DNA of 64,000 nucleotides. Origin: JAICYJ01 sp963766445 (lineage in GTDB: Bacteria; Actinomycetota; Thermoleophilia; Gaiellales; JAICJC01). The translations under genes were made by a program, and so were the position numbers. The number at the start of each line of letters is the position of its first letter. Within the stretch, counting starts at the first letter, position 1. Below the pieces are notes generated by a model. The model was not told where the DNA came from. It saw only the letters and a list, made by a program, of their open reading frames with translations, and searched no databases. The stretch covers positions 124,001 to 188,000 of the forward strand of contig CAVXZW010000027.1 of NCBI GenBank assembly GCA_963766445.1, written 5' to 3'. Below are positions 17,889 to 27,762 of this stretch, in pieces.

Positions 17889-18962
17889 ATGGCCGAGGTC
17901 ACCATCGCGCTCGATGCGATGGGGGGTGACCGGGGGCCGGCCGAACTGGTGGCCGGAGCGCTGGAGGCGGTCGGCGACGGCGTCGGCGTGCTGCTGTGCG
18001 GCCGCGCCGCCGAGCTGCAGAGCGAGCTCGACGCCCAGGGCACCGACCCCGATCTCGAGATCGTGGACGCGCCGGACGTGATCGACTATGACGACGAGCC
18101 GGCCGCCGCCGTGCGCGCGAAGCCGGGATCGTCGATGGTGACGGCCTGCCGGATGGTGCGCGAGGGGCGCGCCGCCGGCGCGATCTCGGCCGGATCGACC
18201 GGAGCCATGCTGGCGGCCTCGCTGCTGACGATGGGACGCGTGAAGGGCGTGCACCGGCCCGGCATCGCGGTGCCGCTGCCGGCCCGGGACCAGCCCTGCG
18301 TGCTGATCGACGCCGGCGCCAACTCCGAGTCGCGGCCCGAGAACCTGCTGCAGTTCGGCATGATGGGGGCGATCTTCGCCGAGGAGGTGCTGGGCATCGA
18401 GGAGCCGTGCGTGGGCCTCTTGTCGGTCGGCGAGGAGTCGTCCAAGGGCACCCCCGAGGTGGTGGAGGCGCACGCCCTGCTGAGCGCGTCCGGGCTCCAC
18501 TTCGGCGGGAACTGCGAGGGCCGCGACGCGCTGTCGGGGCGGTTCCAGGTGCTGGTGGCCGACGGCTTCGCCGGCAACGTGCTGCTGAAAGGGCTGGAGG
18601 GCGCCGGCGTGATGATGATGCGGGAGCTGCGCGACGCCGCCCGCTCCAGCCGCCGGGCCAAGCTGGGCGCGCTGCTGCTGCTGCCGGCCCTGCAGGGCAT
18701 GCGCGACCGCATCGACCCCGAGACCTACGGCGGCGCCTACCTGCTGGGCGTGCGCGGCATCTCCGTGATCGCCCACGGCAACAGCAGCCGGCGGGCGATC
18801 CGCAACGCGGTGCTGGTCGCCGCCAGGGGCGCCGAGCACGGCATCGTCGACCGGATGGCGCAGCGGGTCGGGCGGCGCCGATCCGCGATCCCACTTGCAG
18901 GACGGCGATCCTGCCAATACAGTCACGCAGGTTCGGGAGTCGGCGACGGGAGAGACAGCAAC
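17889..18962 (+). CDS. plsX: Phosphate acyltransferase PlsX (no stop before acpP)
   Basis: Converts acyl-ACP to acyl-phosphate, the same intermediate produced by the FakA-FakB fusion upstream. Recognisable parts are IALDAMGGDRGP at the start, AGSTGAMLAAS, VLIDAGANSE, GFAGNVLLKGLEG and YGGAYLLGVRG. Family similarity ends around 18875 (RMAQRVG). The frame then stays open through a low-similarity stretch into acpP, with no stop. That stretch contains a promoter-like sequence and a ribosome-binding site for acpP, so a lost stop or small indel near 18870-18890 is more likely than a real PlsX-ACP fusion. The end given is the base before the acpP ATG. Confidence 0.88.
18895..18923 (+). promoter_or_regulatory. 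Candidate promoter for acpP
   Basis: TTGCAG (18895-18900) and TACAGT (18918-18923) are separated by exactly 17 bp, a standard housekeeping-sigma spacing. The acpP ATG is 39 bp downstream, with GGGAGAG as a ribosome-binding site. ACP is needed in large amounts, so a private promoter is plausible. Confidence 0.45.
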
Positions 18963-19202
18963 ATGAATCGTGACGAGGCGCTTGAGCGGGTCCGGGGAAT
19001 TCTGGTGGAGCAGCTCGGCGTGGACGAGGGTCAGGTGACTGAGGCCGCGTCGTTCCAGGGTGACCTTGACGCCGACTCGCTCGACCTGGTGGAGCTGATC
19101 ATGGAGCTCGAGGATCAGTTCGGTGTGAAGATCTCCGACGAGGATGCGCAGAAGATCGAGACGGTCGGCCAGGCGGTCGATTACGTCACGTCACACGCCT
19201 GA
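18963..19202 (+). CDS. acpP: Acyl carrier protein
   Basis: A 79-residue acidic helical protein. The phosphopantetheine attachment Ser is in LDADSLDLVELIMELE, and IVEQLGV-like and FGVKISDEDAQKIETVG segments are typical. The ATG at 18963 follows GGGAGAG by 9 bp. It is in the same open frame as plsX, but its own start and promoter argue for separate translation. The adjacent plsX uses acyl-ACP as substrate. Confidence 0.95.
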   Translation: MNRDEALERVRGILVEQLGVDEGQVTEAASFQGDLDADSLDLVELIMELEDQFGVKISDEDAQKIETVGQAVDYVTSHA

Positions 19203-19884
19203 GCAACCGCGCGGGAGCGGGCTGAGGCAGCTGATCGAGGCGCTGCCGCCGGAGCGGCGGCGGTCGGTCTTCGCCCACTCGTCGTGGGTCGCCGAACGCG
19301 GGCACTCCTACGAGCGGCTGGAGTTCCTCGGCGACAGCGTGCTGGGGCTGGCGATCACGCGGCACCTGTACGAGCGGTTTCCCGACCGGCCGGAGGGCGA
19401 GCTGGCGCGTATGCGCGCGCACGTGGTGTCGCGGGCCAGCTGCGCCGCCGTCGGCCGCGAGCTCGGCCTTGACGAGCTGTTCCTGCGCGAGGCGGCGGCC
19501 CCGCCGTCCGACGCGGCCGCACTGGCTGCGTCGGACACGGTGATCGCGGAGGTGGTCGAGGCCGGCATCGGTGCATGTTTCCTCGAGGTGGGCCTGGGGC
19601 GCGTGGCCGACGCGGTCGTGGAGGCGTTCGCCGGGCGGGTCTCCTACGCCCTCGACGAGCACGTCGATCACAAGACCGTGCTGCAGGAGGAGCTGGCACG
19701 TCAGGGGGGGTCTGTAACCTACGCGCTGGTCGAGACAAGCGGTCCCGACCACGACCGTCGCTTCACCAGCGTCGCGCTCGTGGAGGGGGCCGAGCTCGGC
19801 AGGGGCTCGGGTGGCAGCAAGAAGGCATCCGAGCAGGAAGCGGCACGGGAGGCGCTGGAGGAGATCGCCCGGGCCGGCATGTAA
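19144..19884 (+). CDS. rnc: Ribonuclease III
   Basis: Cleaves double-stranded RNA, including rRNA precursors. The catalytic signature is ERLEFLGDSVLGLAI, followed by VVSRASCAAV and an acidic DHKTVLQEEL region leading into a C-terminal double-stranded-RNA-binding domain (GSGGSKKASEQEAAREAL). The start is uncertain. Homology begins about at LRQLIEALPP near 19220, but no ATG, GTG or TTG lies there in frame; the ATG at 19144 would overlap acpP by 59 bp. A CTG start or a small indel is possible. acpP-rnc-smc is the conserved order. Confidence 0.92.
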   Translation: MRRRSRRSARRSITSRHTPEQPRGSGLRQLIEALPPERRRSVFAHSSWVAERGHSYERLEFLGDSVLGLAITRHLYERFPDRPEGELARMRAHVVSRASCAAVGRELGLDELFLREAAAPPSDAAALAASDTVIAEVVEAGIGACFLEVGLGRVADAVVEAFAGRVSYALDEHVDHKTVLQEELARQGGSVTYALVETSGPDHDRRFTSVALVEGAELGRGSGGSKKASEQEAAREALEEIARAGM

Positions 19885-19898
19885 CGATCGGGAGCGCG

Positions 19899-22800
19899 AT
19901 GTATCTGAAGACGGTGCGCATGCGGGGCTTCAAGTCGTTCGCCCAGAACGTCGAGCTCAGCTTCGACCAGGGGATCGCCGTGGTGGTCGGGCCCAACGGC
20001 AGCGGCAAGTCCAACATCGCCGACGCCCTGCAGTGGGCGATGGCCGTGCAGTCGCCGGCCCAGCTGCGGGCCCCGACCGGACAGGATGTGCTGTTCGGCG
20101 GATCCGACGTGCGCCAGGCGGCCGGCGTCTGCGAGGTAGAGCTGGTGCTCGACAACGAGTGCGGCACGCTGCCGATCGAGTTCAACGAGGTGTCGGTGAT
20201 GCGGCGGCTCTACCGCGACGGCGAGAGCGAGTACTACCTGAACCGGGCCAAGGTGCGGCGGCTGGACGTGATGGAGCTCCTGTCCGACACGGGCCTCGGC
20301 CGCGAGATGCACTCCGTGATCGGCCAGGGCAAGGTCGAGGAGATCCTGCTGTCCAAGCCCCACGAGCGGCGGCGGTTCGTGGAAGAGGCGGCGGGACTGG
20401 GCAAGTACCAGCGCCGCCGTACGCGGGCCGAGGCCAAGCTGTCCCGCGTCGAGGCGGAGCTGGAGCGCGCCCGCGACCTCGAGCGCGAGGTGCGCGCCCG
20501 GCTGCGGCCGCTGTCGATGCAGGCCACGGCCGCCGAGCGGGCGGCGAAGCTGGGCGCCGAGATCGCGCAGGGGCGGATGGCGCTGCTGTCGTCGGAGCTG
20601 CTGGGCGAACGGGTGCGGGTGGACGACCTGCGCGGCCGGCTGGGCGGGGCCGTGGCCGGGCAGACCGAGGTCGAGCAGGCGGCGGCGGCGATCGCCGCGC
20701 GCCGCGACAGGGCGCAGAGCGAGCTGGCCGGGCTGTCGGCCGAGCAGGAGCGGGCGACCCGCGCCTTCTATGCCTACGAGTCGGCGGGCGAGCGGTTCGT
20801 GGCTGAGGCGGGACGGATGGCGGCATCGATGGCGCGGCTGGAGCGCGGGTCCGGGCGGCGCCGGATCGAGGCCGAGGAGCTGCGCCGGCTGGCGGCGCGC
20901 TCGCAGGATGATGCGGTTGCAGCCGACGCGAGCGCCGTCGAGCTCGAGTCCGAGGCGGCGGGCATCGGGCAGGGCGACGTGCAGGCGGCCGAGGACGCCG
21001 CCGCGCAAGCCGAGGCGGCGCTGTCCAGCGCGCTGGGCGCCCGGCGCACCCATGCCGACGCCGAGGGCCAGGCGGCCAACGTCCGCCGCGAGCTGGAGGC
21101 GGCGACCGCCCGGGCCGCGGAGCTGACCGAGCGGCATGTCGCTCTGAACGCCCAGTCGGCCGCGACCACCGAGCAGCTGCATGAGGCCGACGCCGAGGCC
21201 ACGACGCTGGCCGGCCGTCTTGAGGCGGCGCGCCTGGCGCTGGTCGAGGCGGAGAGCGGCGCGCAAGCGCTGGAGGCTGACGTCGAGGCCGCCCGCGAGG
21301 CCGACCGGAGCGCGCGCACCACGGCCGCCGCGGCGGCCGACGCCGAACAGCTGGCCGGAGCCCGCCTGCAGGCGCTGGAGGCGGCGGTGCAGCGCGGTGA
21401 GGGCCTGTCCGCGTCGGCGCGAGCGCTCCAGGAGGGCGGCGCACGGCTGGTGGTGGAGGGCGTGGAGGCGGCTCCCGGGTTCGAGCGGGCGGTCGCGGCA
21501 GCGCTGGGCTGGCGGGCGGGCGCGGTCGTGGCCGAGCGGATCGACGACGCCATCGGCATGATCGGCGCAGCCGAGGGCGAGCTCGCGATCGTGCTGGCCG
21601 GGCGGGTCGGAGCACATGCCTCCGGCAGCGCCGGGCGTCCACTGACCGAGGTCTGCACCGTGCACGACGACTCGCTGGCACCGTTGATCGAGGGCATCCG
21701 GCTGGTCGACGACCTGGCGGCGGTGAAGTCGGGCGTGGCGGTCACGGTCGACGGCACCGGCATCGACGCCGAGCGCGGCGAGCTGTGGCGCACCGCCGAT
21801 GCGGCCGAAGCGGCATGGCTGGCAGCGCGGGCCGAGCGTGACCGGCTGCGGGACTCGCTGCCGGGGCTAGTCCGGCGAGCGCGAGCGCACGGCCGCCGCC
21901 GCCGTGCAGGCTGCGGCGCGGCTGGACGAGGCGCTGGCCGGCGAGGCGGAGGTTCGGGCGGCGCTGGCGGAGGCGCGGCAGGCCGAGACGGCGCTGGCCC
22001 AGTCCCAGCGCTCGGCCGCGGCGCGCCGCGATCAGCTGGCCGACGAGCTGGCACGCTGCGATGCATCGCGCGACCTGGCGGAGCGCGACCTCGAGTCGGA
22101 GGCGGCGAGGCTGGCCGAGCTGCGTGCCTCCAGCAAGGGCTTCGAGGCGGTGGTGGCGGAGCGGCGGGCGGCTGCCACGGAGGCGGACGAGCGGCACGCA
22201 TCGCTGGACGCGGCCCGCCGCAGGTTGGCCGAGCAGGCGGCCGCGTCGGCGGCTCGGATGGCGGCCATCCACGAGCGGGTGGAGCGATACCGGGCCGACG
22301 CGGAGCGCGCCCGCGCCGACGCCGAGCGGCGGCTGCTGCAGGCCGACCGGCTCGAGCAGGGCGCGGTTCAGGCCGAGGGCATCGCGCCGTTCGGCCAGCG
22401 CGTGATCGAGGCGCTGCAGGGCTGCGCCCAGCGGGTGCTGGCGCTGGCCGCGCCGGCGCGTGCGGGGATCGATGCCATCGAGCAGCGGGCCGGGGCGCTG
22501 GCGACCGAGCTGCAGGCATGCGGCAGCGAGCAGGCCGCGGTCGAAGCGCGGGCGCGGGAGGCGACCGGGGCGGTCACCGAGATCGAGATCGCGCTGGCGC
22601 GCTGCGACGAGCGGGTGGCCGAGATCGACCGGCGCCGCGATCAGCTGGCGGCCGAGCACGGGATCGAGCTGGTCGACGCCGAGCGGCCGCTGCTGGTGGA
22701 CGAGGCGGCCGCGCAGGCGGCGCGGTTGGAGCGGCTGGAGCGTAGGCGTGAAAGCCTCGGCGCGGTCAACCCGCTGGCGCAGGAGGAGTACGAGCAGGAG

Positions 22801-23438
22801 AAGCAGCGGTGCCGAGGATCTCACCGCCCAGTGCGACGACCTGGAGCGCTCGCTGAAGGAGCTGCGGGCGCTGATCCGGGACCTGACGCGCACCATCGAC
22901 GAGCGCTTCGCCGCCACCTTCGACGCGGTTGCGCGGAACTTCGCAGAGGTGATCGAGACGCTGTTCCCGGGCGGGCGGGGACGGCTGCGCCTGACCGAGT
23001 CTGAGCCGCCGCCCGCCCCGGTCGAGGGGGAGGAGGCACGGAGACGAGCCGCCGCCTGAGGCCGAGCCGGGCATCGAGCTGATCGTGCGGCCGGCCGGAA
23101 AGCGGATCGAGTCGCTGTCCCTGCTGTCGGGCGGTGAGAAGTCGCTGACCGCGATCGCCTTCCTGTTCTCGCTGCTGCTCACCAAGCCCTCGCCGTTTTA
23201 CCTGCTCGACGAGGTTGAGGCGGCGCTCGATGACGCGAACATCGACCGCTTCCTGACGCTGCTGCGCACCTACCAGGAGAAGGCGCAGTTCATCGTGATC
23301 ACGCACCAGCGTCGCACGATGGAGGTCGCCGACGTGCTGTACGGCGTCAGCATGGCCGGCGACGGGGAGTCGCAGGTGCTGTCACGGCGGATGCCGGACG
23401 ACTCGGAGCTGCACCGGGCGGCGCTCGAGACGGCGTGA
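19899..23438 (+). CDS. smc: Chromosome segregation protein SMC (three frameshifts)
   Basis: SMC condenses and segregates the chromosome. The N-terminal head has FKSFAQNVEL and Walker A VVVGPNGSGKSNI; long coiled coils flank a hinge around 21400-21800. The C-terminal head has the ABC signature LLSGGEKSLTAIAF and Walker B FYLLDEVEAALDD. Reading requires frame changes near 21870, 22805 and 23050, all in GC-rich stretches. Joined, the parts give a normal-length SMC. The ATG at 19899 is 15 bp after rnc, and the stop overlaps the next gene's GTG. Indels are the likely cause, as a bacterium of this type is unlikely to lack SMC. Confidence 0.93.
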
Positions 23439-23944
23439 TCCTGCGCGGTCCGCGGCTGGTGGTGCGGTCGATGCAGGAGCCGGACGTAGCCAGGCTGGCC
23501 GAGATCGCGGCCGAGCCCGAGATCTGGCAGCGGTGGGGCGAGGTGTCCGAGTCCGATCTGCGCGTGAAGCTCGCCGGGTTAGATGACGTGACCGCGCTGG
23601 TCGTGGAGGTGGACGGTGAGGTCGCGGGGCTGATCCAGTACCACGAGGAGACCGACCCCGACTACCGGCACGCCGGCGTCGACATGTTCCTTGCCGCGAC
23701 GGCGCGCGGCCAGGGCTACGGCCGCGAGGCGCTGCTGCTGGTCGCGGGGCATCTGTTCGAGGAGCGCGGCCATCACCGGCTGACGATCGATCCGGCCGCC
23801 GACAACGAGCCGGCGATCCGCTGCTACCGGGCGGCCGGGTTCCGGATGGTGGGCGTGATGCGGCGCTACGAGCGGGGCCGCGACGGCAGCTTCCACGACG
23901 GCCTGCTGATGGAGCTGGTGCGGCCGGATCAGCCGTCCGGCTGA
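23435..23944 (+). CDS. GNAT acetyltransferase, AAC(6')-like
   Basis: A 169-residue GNAT-fold protein. The acetyl-CoA loop is seen in RGQGYGREALLLVAGHLFEE, and the C-terminal stretch HRLTIDPAADNEPAIRCYRA ending in FHDGLLMEL is the style of aminoglycoside 6'-N-acetyltransferases. Many chromosomal relatives in actinobacteria have unknown substrates, so resistance is a possibility rather than a conclusion. The GTG start overlaps the smc stop; the 3' end overlaps the minus-strand LDH2 gene by 16 bp. Confidence 0.8.
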   Translation: MILRGPRLVVRSMQEPDVARLAEIAAEPEIWQRWGEVSESDLRVKLAGLDDVTALVVEVDGEVAGLIQYHEETDPDYRHAGVDMFLAATARGQGYGREALLLVAGHLFEERGHHRLTIDPAADNEPAIRCYRAAGFRMVGVMRRYERGRDGSFHDGLLMELVRPDQPSG

Positions 23945-24845
23945 AGCCACGCCCACAGATCATCGGGCAGATCGACGCGCCGGCGACGCGGGATGCACGC
24001 AGCCGCTCGAGGCTGCCCTCTCCGGGCACGTGACGGCCTTCCAGCCCCGAGAGCAGGGCCGGCATGGGGTCGGCCGCGGGGCGGGCGAGCAGCACGGCTG
24101 CGGAGTGGCCCTGGAGGCCGGCCAGGGCGGAGCAGAGCGTCTCGACCAGCAGCGCCAGCGCAAAGCCCTTGTACGACTGATCTGCGCCGAACGGTGCGAT
24201 GCCGGCGCGGTTTGCGACCACGTCCGCGGGATCGCAGGTGACGGTGCCGTCGGGGAGGAGGGCGGCGCCGGGCTCGAGCTCGCCGCCGGTGGCCGCGGTC
24301 TTCAGCACGGCGCCGTAGGTGACCGCACCCATCGAGACGTCGATCACCGTCGCCGGCCGGCCGGGCAGGCCCAGACAGAGCGGGTTGGTGCCGAGCAGCG
24401 GCGGCCCGCCCGCGGGATGCACGATGCGAGGGGTGGAGGTGGCGGTGATGAGCGTTAGCAGGCCGGCGCCGGCGCCCAGCTCGGCGTAGTAGCCGAGCCG
24501 GCCGGTGGGGAAGCAGTCGCCGACGGCGATCAGCCGCGCGCCCTGCGGAGGGTCGGCCAGCTCGTAGGCCAGCACCTCGGCCAGCGCCAGGTAGCCGAGG
24601 GCGCCGTCGCCGTCGTAGCGGGCGAGGCCATCGCTCCTCTCGCGCAGCAGCGGGACGGCCTGTGGTCGCAGGTCGCCGAGTCCGTGCAGCCAGCGCATCC
24701 GCTCGGCGCCGTGACCACGGGCGCCGCGCATCTCGGCGTCCAGGAAATGGTCGGCCAGGCGCCCGGCCCGGGGCTGGTCGAAGCCGAGCTGGGCAGCACG
24801 CGCGGTCAGTGCGTCCCGTAGCTGATCGATGGCGACCGTGGTCAC
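23929..24845 (-). CDS. LDH2-family (malate/L-lactate type) NAD(P)-dependent oxidoreductase, frameshifted
   Basis: About 305 residues once one missing base near 24000 is restored: the frame ending GEGSLERLRASR continues in another frame as RRVDLPDDLWAWLQPDG. Family marks are FLDAEMRGARGHGAERM (substrate His region), GTNPLCLGLPG and GADQSYKGFALALLVETL. Substrates in this family include malate, lactate, ureidoglycolate and sulfolactate; none can be chosen here. The GTG start at 24845 is 6 nt after a -10-like TAGAGT that overlaps the ftsY -10 box. It interrupts the otherwise co-directional smc-ftsY order. Confidence 0.85.
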
Positions 24846-24851
24846 CCGGGC

Positions 24852-24861
24852 ACTCTACGAT
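24852..24861. promoter_or_regulatory. Overlapping divergent -10 boxes, LDH2 gene and ftsY
   Basis: In ACTCTACGAT the minus strand reads TAGAGT (24852-24857), 6 nt before the GTG at 24845. The plus strand reads TACGAT (24856-24861), 8 nt before the ATG at 24870. The boxes share the central TA. Each -35 region would lie inside the other gene, so the two promoters should exclude each other. Confidence 0.45.
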
Positions 24862-24869
24862 GCAGCGCG

Positions 24870-25859
24870 ATGCCGACGACCTGGGAGCAGATGTTCGACA
24901 CCGGCCGCGACGCCTCCGTGGCGACCGAGGCGGAGGAGGAGGAGCGCCGCGGGCTGTTCTCGCGGATGCGCGAGAGCCTCTCGAAGAGCCGCAGGGCGAT
25001 GACGCAGCAGCTGACGGCGGTGATGTTCGACCCGGCCGATGCAGACGTGTGGGAGCGGCTGGAGGAGGCGCTGATCTACGCCGACTGCGGCGTGGCGGCG
25101 ACAGTCGAGGTGATCGAACGGCTCGAGGGCGAAGCGGATGCCGGCGGCCTGCGCAGCGCTGAGGAGCTAGGCGACAGGCTGGCGGCGATCGTAGCGGAGC
25201 TGATGCGCCCAGTCGGCGACCCTCGCATCGATGTGCGCAACCGGCCGGCGGTGATCCTGATGACGGGCGTGAACGGCACGGGCAAGACCACGTCGATCGG
25301 CAAGATCGCCTACCACCTGCGGGAGGCGGGGATGTCGTGCGTGATCGGTGCTGCGGACACGTTCCGGGCGGCGGCGGGCGAACAGCTGGAGGCCTGGTCG
25401 GAGCGGGCCGGCGCCGACTTCGTGTCGTCGCAGTCGGGGGCGGATCCGGCGGCGGTGGCGTTCGACTCGGTGGCCGCGGCGCAGTCGCGCGAACGCGACG
25501 TGGTGATCGTGGACACTGCCGGGAGGCTGCACACGCAGGATCACCTGATGGAGGAGCTGCGGAAGATCCACCGGGTGATCGGCCAGCGCGAGCCGGGGGC
25601 GCCGCACGAGGTACTGCTGACGATCGACGCGACGACGGGGCAGAACGGGCTGCAGCAGGCGCGGCTGTTCTCGCAGGCCGTGGAGGTGACGGGGATCGTG
25701 CTGACCAAGCTGGACGGCACGGCCAAGGGCGGGATCGCACTGGCGATCGCGCACGAGCTGGGGATCCCGGTGAAGCTAATCGGAGTGGGCGAGGGGCTCG
25801 AGGACCTCCGCCCGTTCGACCCCGAGACGTTCGCACGCGCGCTGTTTTCCGGCGACTGA
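24870..25859 (+). CDS. ftsY: Signal recognition particle receptor FtsY
   Basis: A 329-residue SRP receptor GTPase that delivers ribosome-nascent-chain complexes to the membrane. It has a short charged N-terminal part, an N-domain helical bundle, then G1 GVNGTGKTTSIGKIA, the DTFRAAAGEQL insertion-box region, G3 DTAGRLH and G4 TKLDGTAKGG. The A domain is minimal, as in other actinobacteria. Its partner ffh is the next plus-strand gene. Confidence 0.96.
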   Translation: MPTTWEQMFDTGRDASVATEAEEEERRGLFSRMRESLSKSRRAMTQQLTAVMFDPADADVWERLEEALIYADCGVAATVEVIERLEGEADAGGLRSAEELGDRLAAIVAELMRPVGDPRIDVRNRPAVILMTGVNGTGKTTSIGKIAYHLREAGMSCVIGAADTFRAAAGEQLEAWSERAGADFVSSQSGADPAAVAFDSVAAAQSRERDVVIVDTAGRLHTQDHLMEELRKIHRVIGQREPGAPHEVLLTIDATTGQNGLQQARLFSQAVEVTGIVLTKLDGTAKGGIALAIAHELGIPVKLIGVGEGLEDLRPFDPETFARALFSGD

Positions 25860-25982
25860 AACGCCGCCTCGCAGATGTGAACACCGCATCACGATGTGTG
25901 CCGGCTCTGCGGCAAACCCTCGTCGCCGGCCGGGTCGTAGTCAAACCCCGCCCGGGAGCGATTCGGCCTCGTTGAGCCAAAT

Positions 25983-26007
25983 GCCTGTCACGACGCCCGT
26001 GACAGGC
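25983..26007. terminator. Perfect 10-bp inverted repeat between ftsY and ffh
   Basis: GCCTGTCACG (25983-25992) and CGTGACAGGC (25998-26007) pair perfectly around a 5-nt loop, 124 bp after ftsY. No T-run follows, so it could be a terminator-like hairpin or an operator palindrome. The rest of the 312-bp gap 25860-26171 has no convincing gene. Confidence 0.4.
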
Positions 26008-26157
26008 GTGACGGCCGGGTGCCGAAGCTCCGACGGCGGCCGATGCGGTGTTTGACACCAATCCACCCGCAGGCGGAGGTCACAGATGGTCACGGAGCCG
26101 TGCCGGCGTCGTCGCACCGGCCGTGTGCCTGCTCCGCCCCTGTGGCCTGCCAGGGTC

Positions 26158-26163
26158 TACCCT
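26158..26163 (+). promoter_or_regulatory. Leaderless-type -10 box (TACCCT) of ffh
   Basis: TACCCT lies 8 nt upstream of the ffh ATG at 26172, with no ribosome-binding site between. Confidence 0.4.
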
Positions 26164-26171
26164 GCATCCAC

Positions 26172-27500
26172 ATGTTCGACTCGCTTTCCGATCGGCTCGG
26201 CGCCACCCTCGACGGCCTCAAGGGCAAGGGCCGCCTGTCCGAGGACGACATCATCACCGCCATGCGCGAGATCCGCCTGGCGCTGCTCGAGGCCGACGTC
26301 AACTTCGGCGTCGTCAAGGACTTCGTCGCCCGCGTGCGGGAGCGGGCCATGGGCGCCGAGGTGATGGACAGCCTCACCCCCGGCCAGCAGGTCGTCAAGA
26401 TCGTGCACGAGGAGCTGACCAGCCTGATGGGCGAGGCCGGCACCAAGCTCTCGTTCTCGAACCGCCCGCCCACCGTGATCCTGATGGCCGGGCTGCAGGG
26501 ATCCGGCAAGACCACCGCCTGCGGCAAGCTGGCCCGCCTCCTGGCCAAGCAGAAGCGCTCGCCCGCGCTGGTCGCCTGCGACGTCTACCGGCCCGCGGCC
26601 ATCCAGCAGCTGCAGACGCTCGGCAAGTCGCTGCAGGTGCCCGTCTACGAGCGGGGCACGGGCGACCCGGTCGAGATCGCAGCCTGGGGCATCGAGCAGG
26701 CGAAGGCGCAAGGGCGTGACGTCGTGATCGTCGACACCGCCGGCCGCCTGCACATCGACGAGCAGCTGATGGACGAGCTGGTGCGCATCAAGAAGGCCGT
26801 CAAGCCGCACAACGTGCTGCTGGTGCTCGACTCGATGAGCGGCCAGGACGCCGTCACCACCGCCGAGGCCTTCTCGGAGGCGGTCGACTACGACGGAGTG
26901 ATCCTGACCAAGCTCGACGGCGACGCCCGCGGCGGTGCCGCGCTGGCCGTGCGCGCCGTCACCGGCAAGCCGATCAAGTTCGTCTCGGTCGGCGAAAAGC
27001 TCGACCAGCTGGAGGAGTTCCACCCCGATCGCATGGCCTCGCGGATCCTCGGCATGGGCGACGTGATGTCGCTGATCGAGCGCGCCCAGGACCAGTTCGA
27101 CGAGGACGAGGCGCGCGAGATGGAAGCCAAGCTGCGCAAGGCCGATTTCACGCTCGAGGACTTCCTCGGCCAGCTGCGGCAGGTGCGCAAGATGACCCAG
27201 GGCCAGGGCATGGCGGGCCTGCTGGGCATGATCCCGGGCGTCGGGCGGCAGGTCAAGAACATGAAGGTGGACGAGCGGCAGATCGACCGGATCGAGGCGA
27301 TCATCCTCTCGATGACCCCCGCCGAGCGACGCAACCACCGGCTCATCACCGGCTCCCGCCGGCGCCGGATCGCTGCCGGCAGCGGCACAAGCGTCCAGAC
27401 CGTGAACCAACTTCTGGCACAGTTCAAGCAGGTTCAGAAGATGATGAAGCAGGTCGGCAAGGGTAAGATGCCGCAGTTTCCCGGAATGCAACGGAGGTAA
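26172..27500 (+). CDS. ffh: Signal recognition particle protein Ffh
   Basis: A 442-residue SRP54 homologue that binds signal peptides and 4.5S RNA. The NG domain shows GLQGSGKTTACGKLA (G1), DTAGRLHIDEQL (G3) and TKLDGDARGG (G4). The M domain follows from about residue 300, with Met-rich helices and the RNA-binding segment SRRRRIAAGSGTSVQTVNQLL. The ATG at 26172 gives the standard MFDSLSDRLG start. The stop is inside the ribosome-binding site of rpsP. Confidence 0.97.
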   Translation: MFDSLSDRLGATLDGLKGKGRLSEDDIITAMREIRLALLEADVNFGVVKDFVARVRERAMGAEVMDSLTPGQQVVKIVHEELTSLMGEAGTKLSFSNRPPTVILMAGLQGSGKTTACGKLARLLAKQKRSPALVACDVYRPAAIQQLQTLGKSLQVPVYERGTGDPVEIAAWGIEQAKAQGRDVVIVDTAGRLHIDEQLMDELVRIKKAVKPHNVLLVLDSMSGQDAVTTAEAFSEAVDYDGVILTKLDGDARGGAALAVRAVTGKPIKFVSVGEKLDQLEEFHPDRMASRILGMGDVMSLIERAQDQFDEDEAREMEAKLRKADFTLEDFLGQLRQVRKMTQGQGMAGLLGMIPGVGRQVKNMKVDERQIDRIEAIILSMTPAERRNHRLITGSRRRRIAAGSGTSVQTVNQLLAQFKQVQKMMKQVGKGKMPQFPGMQRR

Positions 27501-27503
27501 CGG

Positions 27504-27758
27504 GTGGTCAAGATCCGCCTCGCACGTCATGGCAACAAGAAGAATCCGATCTACCGGGTGGTCGTCGCCGACTCGCGCGAGCCGCGTGACGGCAAGACGC
27601 TCGAGACGATCGGCCGCTACAACCCGCAGATGGATCCATCGTTGATCGAGATCGACACCGATCGCGCCAACGCCTGGATCGCCAACGGCGCCCAGCCCAC
27701 CGAGCAGGTCGCCAAGCTGCTCAAGATCGCGGGCAACGCCACCGCCACCGGAGCCTGA
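27504..27758 (+). CDS. rpsP: 30S ribosomal protein S16
   Basis: An 84-residue protein: VKIRLARHGNKKNPIYRVVVADSR is diagnostic, with LETIGRYNPQ following. The GTG start at 27504 is preceded by a strong ACGGAGGTAA overlapping the ffh stop, so translation is probably coupled. rpsP-khpA-rimM-trmD-rplS is the standard order. Confidence 0.97.
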   Translation: MVKIRLARHGNKKNPIYRVVVADSREPRDGKTLETIGRYNPQMDPSLIEIDTDRANAWIANGAQPTEQVAKLLKIAGNATATGA

Positions 27759-27762
27759 TCGT

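Noticed and set aside
19719..21665. 648-codon minus-strand open frame opposite rnc and smc
   Set aside because: Antisense shadow; His/Leu/Arg-rich with no recognisable domain.
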